Below are positions 28,197 to 37,938 of a DNA stretch of 64,000 nt, one piece after another; positions within the stretch are counted from its first letter, which is position 1; every line of letters starts with the position of its first letter. The notes under the pieces are model-generated. The model had not been told where the DNA came from and made no database searches. It worked only from the letters and a program-made list of their open reading frames with translations. The stretch is from Whalleya microplaca (taxonomy: Eukaryota > Ascomycota > Sordariomycetes > Xylariales > Xylariaceae): assembly GCA_022497155.1 (NCBI GenBank), contig MU385726.1:434001-498000 (forward strand), written 5' to 3'. The translations under genes were made by a program, and so were the position numbers.

Positions 28197-28430
28197 TATT
28201 ATAGCCGAATCGGGACTAATTAAAACTAAGATTAAGATTAAAATTAAAATTAAATAAAATATATAAACGCTATAATTACCTAGATAATTAAGTTACCCCA
28301 CTTTATATATATAATAATTTTTAACAGGCTTTATTAGGCTTGCTTTTTTTTTTCTCCCTATATTAATAATTTTACTAGTAATATAGCCAGATTTTAAGCC
28401 CTGTCTTTCGTAAGCGTATACCCCGTAATA
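28197..28430 (+). repeat. LTR-C 3' long terminal repeat
   Basis: Ends CCCCGTAATA (expected CCCCGTAACA), directly followed by the TATAT duplication. Confidence 0.85.
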
Positions 28431-28435
28431 TATAT

Positions 28436-29974
28436 CCGATTTCTTTTTATTAATAAGAGGAAAAAATATATAAATTGTTTTTTCCACTCTTTTTTTTTTA
28501 AATAACCTTAATTATATTTTAATTTTTATTATTAATTACTTAATTAATGCTTATAAAAACCCTATTAAGGTTTAACTTAATCCGGCGTTTTTTAAGCTAT
28601 AAACGCTCGATTTAAGCTTTTAAAGCTTTAATACGTTAATTTCTGCTAACTATATTAGCCGAAATCTAATTTAATCCCCTTATAATAATATTAAAAGTGT
28701 GCCTTATTAATAACGTGCGTTTTTTTATAAAATCTTTTACTTAATGCCTTAATTTTAGTGTTATAAAATTATTTTTTTATTTAACACTTTTAGCTGCTTA
28801 TTTTTTAGCTTTTAAATATTCTTTTTATTTAATTAAATTTCTAAATATAATAATACTTTTAACTTATTAATAGGCTACTATTTTATTGTTTTAAAAGCCG
28901 CCTTAATGATTTTTAGCGTTAAAGCTTTTATTTTAGCCTTAATATATATACGTATAAACCTAAGTTTATTAACCGGTATAATATTAATAAAACCGGCGTG
29001 TTAACCTAAAATTCGGCGATAAAAAGCTTTAAAAATATTAAAAAGACTATTATTTAAAAGCTAAAAGCTGTAAAAAGTATATATAGGAAGAAAATAAAAA
29101 AAAATATTATTGAAAAAATAAAGCTTTATAAAAACATTTTAAACAGGAATTATTAGTTTTATAACTTTATTAAAAATTAAGTTTTAATTTAAAAAAATTA
29201 AAACTAACTAAAATTAATAAAAAATTAAATAAATTTACTATTATATAACTTTTATATTTATTTAAAATAATTAGGCGTACTTTTAACTAGCTATTAATAA
29301 ATAGGTTTATTTAAGAAATAAAAATATCCTTAAGCCACTTAAGTGTAATATAGTTATCGGTTTAGCTATTAATAAAGCAAATGAACTTTTAATTAGTAAT
29401 TTTCTTGAATTTTTTTTTAAACTAGTTTATTTATAACTCTTTTCCTTTAAAAATAATGCTAGAAGAAAATGTAATACTTATTACGTTAACGCATTTAAAA
29501 AAAGATAATTACTTGCGGCCTTATATTAATTTTAAATAAGCTATTCGGGTGGTAAAGCTTTTTAAAACGAGTTTATCGAGACTTAGTTAGCTTTGTTAGT
29601 TTTTTATTATAAATTTAAAAAAATTAAGCTAAAAAAAGTCTTTTACCGAAATTAAACATTATATTTCCCTTATTTAAATTATATATTAAATAAGGCTAAA
29701 TTTAGTTATATTTTTTATCCCTAATATTAAAAAACCAGTTTATAGCTTTCGGGATAAAGTTATTAAAGCGTGCGGCTTTAACTTTCCGCCTAATTTTGCT
29801 ATAAATAGTAGAATTTCGCTTCACGAAAAACTAAATCTAGTTTTTTTTTAAAGGTTTCGGACGGCCGGTAAATTATATAGTAATTATATATATATTATTA
29901 TAAAAGGGAGTAAATCCGAGTGATTTTTAATATAATATCCATTTAATTAATAATTTCTTTTATTTTATTAATAG
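28436..29974. mobile_element. Main internal remnant of the outer DNA transposon
   Basis: About 1.5 kb of heavily mutated sequence between LTR-C and LTR-D. It is the only stretch of the outer element long enough to hold a transposase. On the minus strand, short patches such as NIMFNFGKRLFLA (near 29650) resemble the region around the first catalytic Asp of pogo/Fot1-type transposases, but stops interrupt every frame and this resemblance is weak. Confidence 0.4.
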
Positions 29975-30207
29975 GAGTTATGGGAGGTACGTACTTGTGT
30001 GGTGTACGGACCACCTATTACTACATACTCCTATATGTTAATCGGTAACGGCACGGCAGAATGGTTACCGCCTGGCGGGATACCTGGCTTAAGTTTTTTA
30101 AGCAATTCCTATAGTCCGAAATAGCTTTTTTTTTTTATCTATTTATAAATATATAATTAGTATTTATATTAAAGCCCTGCCTTTAGTTATAATAATCTAG
30201 GCGTAAA
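29975..30207 (+). repeat. LTR-D 5' long terminal repeat
   Basis: Aligns over its length with the copies at 32666 and 5952. It includes the TGGGAGGTACGTACTTGTG start and the AAAGCCCTGCCTTTAG segment near the end. Confidence 0.8.
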
Positions 30208-32665
30208 TATAAATAAATTATATTTATTATATAGTTTAAAAAAGCTTAAGTTCCCTTAATACTAATTTAATTAATTAATAAATACTATTATAAAAACGCG
30301 TCTTAATATTAGTGGATTTAGTTATATAACTTTTACGTATATTATTAGTAATTAATATAATTAACCCGATTAATAACGACTTAAAAATATCACTTATTAA
30401 TTAAGAATGCGCTTACGCGTGTAATATTATTATTTATAATGCCTAAAAAATATAAAAAGTAATGCCGACCGATTGCCTTAAAAAACTTAAAACTGCCTTT
30501 AGACATTAAGCTATTAAAGGGCGCTAATATATTTTAAAAGACTTTAATTAAATAACTTAAATATTACGCGAAAAAAAAATAATAACATTTTTCCGACTTA
30601 TTAAAATTTTAAGCGAATAGTTAAAAATAAGGAATTTAAAGAAAAAGCGTACTAGCTAGTTATTAATACCCTGTTAAATAACCTTAAGGCGCGTATTAAA
30701 TTATACGTAACTAACGTATATATAAAAAGCAGAAAAAGTTTTACTTTCCCGTTTAAAGCCCTTATTAAGTCGGGCAAAAAAGCCTTTCTTATAGTAAACG
30801 GGATTTTTATTAAATCGGCATTTCTTAAAATATACTCGATTAACCCCGACGCTTTTTTTTATAAAATTCGGCTTTATATTATTATATTTATAGCTTTTTT
30901 TTAATAGACCTAGATTATAAGTTTTATAGCGAAAAATTACTTATTAAATGCGGATGTTTTAGTCCGATTAAGACTTTAAATAGGAAAAGCTTAAAATAAA
31001 GTAGTTAAAAACCTGTAAAAAAAATCGAATAACGCGATACTTAAATTAACGATTTTAACGTGCGACTAAATAAAGCTAATTAAACTGTTATCGACTTATT
31101 TATTTAAAGCTTTCGATAAAGCGTATCGGAATCCGGTATAAATAAAAAAAAACAACAAAAGTTAATATTTTTATTTATTATAGCGAAACTAACCGTAATA
31201 CGGTTATTTTCGAAATATAATATTATAAATAAAAAAATTAGCTATTTATTAATACGGATTATTTCCCGATTAATCGCGCGCGTATAACGGCTATTAAATT
31301 ATATATTTAAAGCTATATATCGATATAGTTAAAGCTTTATTTCTATTTCACTAACCTGTATTATTTAATAATATCTATAGCATTAATAAAACATTTTTAA
31401 AAGGAATGGCATAACTTTAATAGCGTTTGTCGCGTACAGGCTAGGTTTATCGAGCTTTAAATAGGAATATTAGAGAACTTCCAGAAATTTAGAAACGAGT
31501 TTATCGCTTTGGCGGAAGAGCGGCAATTATACCATAACGAGTGGAAAGAGGAATTCCACAGCCGCCTTATCTACTGTCTACAAACTGAGACAGCTGCTTA
31601 ATACCTCAACCTGTCATATGACTTCGACCGGCATGTCCCCTCACGAAGTGGAAATGGGCTTCCCGATGCCATTCCATTTCGATTAGCGGCGACAGACCGA
31701 AGCTAAGAATATGGCAAAACTCCCACCCAGGGAGAGACTTTCCAGAAAGGAAATATAGGATTAGGTACGGGGAATATACAATTATGTAACAGCTACACGC
31801 GAAGCTATCGCTAAAGCCTAAGAACGAATAATATAATAGGCAAATAGGTACCGCCGTAAGCCCGATTTCGATATAAGCGATCGCGTTTTTATTATTAAGA
31901 AACAGCAATTATAATATATTAACCGGCCGTTTAATAAGCTCGATTTTCCGCTAATATAGTAACATTTCGAAATCGAGAAGCGATTATTAAATAATATATT
32001 TCGATTAAAGGTTTTTAATATTTAAAGAGCGTTTAGTTTATATTATATTAATCGATTACGGAAATACTTAAATAATCCTTTTCCGGGATAAAAAATTATA
32101 AATCTAGCTAAATAAATAGTCGAACCGGATATAAAAAAAATAAATTATAAAAATAATGCTAACATTACGATTATATTATTATAAATTTTAATATAAAGTT
32201 AAATAAATTAAATAAAATATTGATAATAAATAATATCTCGCTTAAAACTTTAAAAACGCTATAACTAAGCTAAACGAATTTTATATAAACAATTTAAAAG
32301 CAGCTAGCTTCCCGGCCCGACTGGCATTATAAAAATAAGCGGCAGAAAAAAATCGGTTCGATTTAAATTATTTTAATAATAATAAACCTAGGTCGGGACG
32401 GTAAATAGCGGCTCGGAAATGCGGAAAAAATTAAAGAAAATAATAAAAAACGTATATATATAGTAATTTAAAAAAACAAATCCCTAATAAAGTATAAAAA
32501 AGTCCGTGCTACTATTTATTAAAATAAAGGCCCGATAACGTAATAATTTAAATAAATACCCGAGGCAATTCCTCTTTTTATTAAAAAGTATTTTATATAC
32601 GCGGGAAAATCGGGGTTTAATCCTTTCTCGGACTTTATACCCCTTTTTTTTTTTTCTGGGGGGGT

Positions 32666-32896
32666 AGTTACGGGAGGTACGTACCTATATAATATACAGA
32701 CTACTTATTATTACGTACTCCCGTATATTAATTAGTAACGGCACGGTAGAATAGTTACTGCCCGGCGGGATACCCGGCTTAAATTTTCTAAGCAATTTTT
32801 ATAATCCGAAATAGCTTTCCTTTTTATCTATTTATAAATATACAATTAGTACTTATATTAAAGCCCTGCCTTTAGCTATAATAGTTTAAGTATAAG
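32666..32896 (+). repeat. LTR-D 3' long terminal repeat
   Basis: Starts TAGTTACGGGAGG directly after a G run. Its inner CGTACC/GGTACGT-like segment is more eroded than in the 5952 copy. Confidence 0.8.
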
Positions 32897-33321
32897 TATA
32901 AGTATTAGTCTCGATTAGTTTTACTCGCTAATAATTAGCCGTTTATTTATATTAAAAAAGTAATTCGAGGGATACTTTATTTTTAAGCCGCTTTTTATAT
33001 AAAATAACCATTATTTATAATATCGAAAATAATATCGACTATATAATCCTTACTATAAAGTATTATTATAATTAGAGGTTATAATATTAAGAAATTACTA
33101 AAAAAGTTAAGGAGGGAGGAAAGGCTTTATATATATATATTTACGTACATTTTACCCTTAGATTTTACCTTTTTCCGGCGCTAGAAAAAATTCGGGAAAA
33201 ATATATATTGATTTTTATTTAAATATTTATTACTATTTAAAACAAGCCGTAAATAGCCTTATTAACAACTAAAAAACGTATAAGTGAAGTTAAAGTATTT
33301 TATATAAAAACCGCGTTTTTT

Positions 33322-33361
33322 TACGGTTCCGGCACTAGGGGTGGCACGTGACCTCGGGATT
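33322..33361 (-). repeat. Right terminal inverted repeat of the outer transposon
   Basis: Reverse complement matches 2418-2457 at 35 of 40 positions. Immediately outside lies TA (33362-33363), matching TA at 2416-2417. Base composition returns to normal within a few hundred bases to the right. Confidence 0.85.
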
Positions 33362-33953
33362 TATGGTATGCTATTTACTAATATATAGGTAAAATGTTAT
33401 AACAGTTCTTATAGTCTAACTATTTCCCTAGTTCGGGAAGCTATATTACTAGCCCCTAAACACCGGGCGGATTAAAAAGTTATAGCCCCTATGTAGGTAG
33501 TCTTAGTTAGCTTTTTAAAACCTGTCTAAATTTAAACACATTTTTGCCTTATAATATTTAATATTTTAGCAACTATCTCTAAGCATTAGACTGACTGGCA
33601 AGTTGGGTCATAGATTATAACGCTGTAATTCTATGAATAATAACACAATTTCACTTTAATAATAAAGTGAAAAGTGATATACACTACTTGGTCGTTCCTT
33701 AATCTTATCCATTTAAGAGTTAAGAAATCGGCAGCGAAATTTTAAATAGAAGACGACAAACGGTGAGATGTAATTTAGGGTCCAGTTCTATACCAAATTG
33801 CAAGTGATATCAGTTTTCATTGATATGGTCCGAACATCGATGTGGCGGATTGATAATATATATTTAATTCTACTAGGCTTGTCATGAGAATATCAGTGGA
33901 TATTATCATTCCATATGAATTCGCCGATTGTTCCTTCGTCAATTATCTGATGC
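33362..33953. other. Intergenic strip right of the transposon nest
   Basis: No gene seen. It is moderately AT-rich without the strong CpA depletion of the nest. A 10-bp perfect inverted repeat with a 4-base loop (33649-33658 and 33663-33672, TTTCACTTTA/TAAAGTGAAA) lies here; its role is unknown. Confidence 0.5.
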
Positions 33954-34980
33954 TCAGCCAGTCCACACAGCAGGTCCTGGAGGAGTGTAGGATGTGGCCG
34001 TGCCCATGTAGATATCGACCTGTCATCATTAGCATTTCAGGGTTCTTCGGAAGGAAGTTGCATCAAGTGCGTACCATGATACCTGGGTCCGATTGGGCCG
34101 CATACGCTGGGATAGAGGTAAGGAAGTCTCCGCTAGGCGTCGCGGTGCCTGAGCCGGTGATGGTTATCTGAGCGCACTCAGGATAGAATTGAGGAGTATT
34201 GGCTCTATACACAATCCAGAGTTAGTAATTTCACTCTAGATAATTTCGATATTTCTAACGTTCTAAATAGGTAGGCGTAACTCTTAATGCAGCTTGAAAT
34301 AGACAATAAAGAACTCAAGAATACGTACTGGTGAAGAGCAAGCAGCTCATGTCGGATGAGGTAGTTGCCAGGCTTGAGTGAATCTGGGATCTTGCTGGAC
34401 CACTTGAGATCCTTGTATATGATAGCGGTACCCCAATTGTTGCTGTTCAAGCTGTCGCCCCATGCGCCCATTTCATCAATCTTGAACCACTTCTTTCCCT
34501 TGCCGTCACAGGCAGTGAAAGCACCATCGCAGGGATACAACCAGACCACTGTAATGTTTCTGTCAGCGTTTTCCTAACCCGTTTTGTGCAAGTTCCCAAT
34601 AGTCCATGACCCCTGGATATATACCAACAAGATTCTCGTGCTCATGTATCAGGAGATAAATGATAATGAAATATTACATGCTACTTACTGACAGGGCCTT
34701 GCTGGTGGGTCCATTGTTTCCATACAGCAGTGATATTCTCACCGGCCGGAACCTCCGCAGCGATCGGTGCCGAACTGCCTCCATTGCAGGTCATCTTGGG
34801 GTCCGTCACTGTCATGATCGGATTGTAGTCGGGCCATTGCCTTTGAATGACCTGGGCGCCTGCCACTGGTGAGAAGCCTTGATAACCCTCATAGGTCTGT
34901 CCGCCGATCTCGTAGCTGGTAACCGCACCGTGAGCGGCTACCAGGGCTGGTGCAAAGAGGAGAGGCAGAGTGAACAGCAT
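33954..34980 (-). CDS. AA9 family lytic polysaccharide monooxygenase, secreted
   Basis: Copper enzyme that oxidatively cleaves cellulose or related glucans outside the cell. Exons, in order: 34980-34689, 34548-34329, 34204-34075, 34019-33954, giving 235 residues. All three introns are GT-AG. Seen: a signal peptide, residues 1-16, ending ALVAA, so the mature protein starts with His17, half of the histidine brace; the second brace residue is His92 in THQQGP; the axial Tyr178 lies in QFYPEC; cysteines 65, 104, 111 and 181 fit the usual disulfides. The family's conserved RHELLALH block is at 163-170. It ends PPGPAVWTG with no linker or cellulose-binding module, a single-domain AA9. The reading frame closes cleanly through all splice sites, so it appears intact although it lies 590 bp from the RIP-mutated block. 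Confidence 0.93.
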
Positions 34981-37938
34981 CGTGACTTTTAGGCACAGTC
35001 AAATGCCATGTACAGTAATGACTTTCGTACAAGAGTCTTGGCAACTCAGGGGGAAGTGGTAGTATATATGCTGATCGTGGTAGAGAAAACCCAGACACGT
35101 ACTAGTCTAGAGGGCTCTCCATGCTGTTATATTTTGGGAATTTCTTATTGATCTAGGCTTTGGAAATCCCCGCTACTTGATGTACATGTTTGTATTGCGC
35201 ATCTAGCCGTTCCGTCTGAGGCAGTGGAAAGGTAGTCTACAGTTCGGCTATAGAACCAGTCCTCGAGTTGTCTTACCAAGTCAGCAATTGATAACGACGA
35301 ATGATATACGACTTAATTATTATCAACATATATTCGGCGCAATTTGGAGTATGTCCTGGACGCGGTATATAAAGTTGAAGTCAGGGGTATGTCCCGGTAG
35401 CTAGTCATTGGACTCTCCAGATGACGGTTCTACCTAGAGAGTCTGAGGTTCCCCACAATTTTGGGTCTCGGTAGCACCGAGTCCGGGGAATGTTGCATCG
35501 AGAAATTGTAATAGTTATAAATGTAAGATTGGTGTAGCATAATATAGTGGCCGGCGTTACTGGTGCATAATGTGATCATATATCATGTCGGATAAAATGA
35601 ACGATATAGGCTGTAAGGCTAAGTTCTCATAATACATACCACTTCCAGAATATTCTTTGACTAATATTTCGAGAAAAAAAACGAGGTCTTAGAACACTGA
35701 TCAATGGTCATACCTAATTGCACACTGAGTGTCCACGCCTTAGCACAGAGAGCGTTGACAACATAATCAGTGACGATTACAAAGGCACGTACGGAGTATA
35801 ATGGGATACATCAAATACCGAGGGTTGAGAAATCATTTGGTGACCTTTGATGTTGGACTAAGGGACCCTTCATCCTAAGGGACCCTGAAACTACCGAAAA
35901 GCAGCTCCCGAGGGCCGAGACATATCCGGTACGTATTTGGGACAATGCAATAGCTGGGTGATTGGCATTCGATCTGAGCTGGAGGAAGATGGAGGTAAAT
36001 GTAGTTTCTAAATTTGGAACTAAAGACTCATGTGACATGGGCCATTTCAGTGTTATTGAAATGGGCTGCTTCCTGTAATTTCGAGCCTTGCTCCTCGGGC
36101 ATCCCTAGAGGCATGCGGCGTGTGAGGCTATCTAGACCATGGTATATCTGTAACTATGAATCCCACATTTCAAACCAGTAGGCATGCATGGAAGTTAGTC
36201 CGTTACTGCTTGCCCCGGCATTTGGGCTCGTGTCCGTCGCTGAGTAAGAATAGTTGGTCCCCTTACAACCTTGCGAGGGAGAAAGGTGTGCCAATGCTAA
36301 TGATATATTCAAGGGAATGGAATGATTCAACAGAGCACAATCTTTAACGACGATGACATTAATATAAAGGTTAAGGCATATTAAATTTAACTATGAATCG
36401 ACCGTTTTGTTTGAAGTGAGCAAGCTCGGAAGTGAGCGTGTTCTTTGATTCTTTCAGCCATATCAATATCTAGCAGACATTATAATATAACAAGTATGCA
36501 CTAGGCATATAATTATTTTACCCTGATACTGGCTATGATACATCGCTCCCCTAAAGCTAAAATCAGTTGAAAATGGTGTACTATCACTGGAGTGACAGGA
36601 GATCATTAGAAGCTCCCACCAAACCCTTACTGTCAACGTCTCTTATTACATGGGTGTTTATATTGTAGAACGCTTAATGGTCCAAGAAAACCGTGAGCTG
36701 GTGTGGAAGTTCGCAACTAGGCAGATTCGAATGGAGGTTGCGAAAATGTCGTTACAATGACATTGAAGTGGACATGTTATTCTAGATACAAGGGTAGAGG
36801 GAATAGTGTGACTACATAATCAGGGAATATAATAAAGAGCAGAGGCGTATCACATATCTATAAGATCTAGTTAATTTTCATTCTAGGTAGATGAATATAA
36901 TGCTGTAATCCGATGTAGGACGTTCAACTGTTAGACTTTCCCTTCTCGGCCCTCATGACCGCCTTGATTGTTGTTGAAAGTGGATCGCGCTAACATAAGG
37001 AGTCAAAGATCATTTGGGAGCAACTAGAATTCCGGAACTAATCGCTGGATTTTATTGAAGAGCGGGCAACAGACAATTATAATACCGATAAGTCGCTGCT
37101 AGAGTACTCTCTACCTTGATGATTAGACTAGACCTTGAGAGTTTCCTATATAGCTCATTATATTACAGGACTGTTTAACGTACTCCAAGGGTTAGCTAGC
37201 GCTTCAGCATATACGCTTGATATAAAAGTAGCTGTACCATGGTTGATGCACGAGACATTAGCTGAACAGTCTGGCTTGAGTTGAACTTCAGTCTGGTCGT
37301 TGTATATAATCCTACACGGTTTCGATTCATTGAATGAGCCATCAACACAATAACGTCATTATAGACAATGTCAAGCATAACCACAGTACAAGATACGGAG
37401 CACCCTAGGTTGCGATATATCACTATGTAAAAGTATGTTTTTATTAGGTTAGCGTAGTCCTTTGGATTTAAGAGATGAGCCCACCTGCTTATCGAAACAC
37501 AATACAACGTAAGATAAGAATAATTACCTATCCTAAAGCCCCGTAAAATTTGTCAATAGGCAGACAAAGATATCGAGTTACTGTACGAATTGATAGTGTT
37601 GAAATCGCCTCGGCCTGGTTATACCGAAGATAAGGCAGTGGAAACGGCGGAGACGGCCTATCTACACTGGGCTTGGCTATTGAGGATTACCTTAATTCGG
37701 CGGAAACTGTGTTATCTCTTTTACTATAAAAGCGCTTCGGCATGATCGAGTCACTAGCGACGATGCGATTCCGATATTATTAACGCGGGCCGATGCTTCG
37801 TCCTCTATAATATTGAGCCAACCACACCGCTCAAAATAGGTGAATATAAATGCTCAATGTTACGCCTATCAATCTGTTTTCAGCCACATTCCCGAATAAT
37901 CGTATCTAAATCAATTACTTGTAAAGTTTCTGGTTGAG
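34981..37938. other. Intergenic region between AA9 and the L-asparaginase remnant
   Basis: About 3 kb with no gene I can support; open frames are short, without family resemblance. Two small structures are present: a nested hairpin at 35449-35490 (outer TTCCCC/GGGGAA, inner CTCGGT/ACCGAG with a 3-base loop) and a 12-bp direct repeat CTAAGGGACCCT at 35858-35869 and 35875-35886. Confidence 0.5.
35063..35069 (-). promoter_or_regulatory. Possible TATA box of the AA9 gene
   Basis: TATATAT, 83-89 bp upstream of the AA9 start codon. Position and sequence fit a core promoter, but there is no independent support. Confidence 0.3.

Larger units (their letters stand above)
24786..28430 (+). mobile_element. 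LTR-C: RIP-mutated Ty3/Gypsy retrotransposon, internally shortened
   Basis: LTRs at 24786-25021 and 28197-28430 (about 235 bp) share the CGGCCGAATCGGG start region and a CGTAAGCGTATA end region. Target duplications are TATAT on both sides (24781-24785, 28431-28435). A G-rich polypurine tract precedes the 3' LTR at about 28184-28196. Integrase is recognisable in the plus frame near 26520-26660 (IPGLLYPLLVPLHN, then FNNLYVIINKLNKR, a mutated version of the usual catalytic-core region). The interior is only about 3.2 kb, shorter than a full gag-pol, so part of the element is missing. Confidence 0.8.
29975..32896 (+). mobile_element. LTR-D: short LTR retroelement with a gag remnant, no pol seen
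   Basis: LTRs of about 232 bp at 29975-30207 and 32666-32896 match each other and the solo LTR at 5952-6183. A run of seven or more G just before 32666 is the polypurine tract. The interior is only about 2.46 kb. Near 31436-31660 the plus frame reads like a Gypsy gag: RNEFIALAEERQ, then EWKEEFHSRL, with TAA where CAA is expected. I find no reverse transcriptase or integrase signature, so it is either a gag-only, non-autonomous element or a deleted one. I could not define the target duplication. Confidence 0.7.
2418..33361. mobile_element. Relic TIR DNA transposon (outer shell of a nested transposon block)
   Basis: The two ends of the AT-rich block are inverted repeats of each other: 2418-2457 against the reverse complement of 33322-33361, 35 of 40 bases identical, and all five differences are transitions. 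Each end is flanked by TA (2416-2417 and 33362-33363), the duplication made by Tc1/mariner/pogo (Fot1-like) elements. Taking out the LTR elements inserted inside leaves about 2.2 kb (2418-2486, 24612-24780, 28436-29974, 32902-33361), a normal size for such a transposon. I cannot read a convincing transposase; the remnant is too mutated. Superfamily is inferred from TA, TIR length and size. The whole block is consistent with RIP. Confidence 0.75.

Noticed and set aside
31606..31908. Minus-strand frame of 100 codons in LTR-D
   Set aside because: It is the antisense of the better-supported plus-strand gag remnant.
2418..33361. Starship-type giant cargo element
   Set aside because: No tyrosine-recombinase captain gene, no intact cargo genes; the interior is fully explained by nested LTR elements in a small TIR element.
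33649..33672. 10-bp inverted repeat as a transcription terminator
   Set aside because: Hairpin terminators are not used by nuclear RNA polymerase II; kept only as a noted palindrome.
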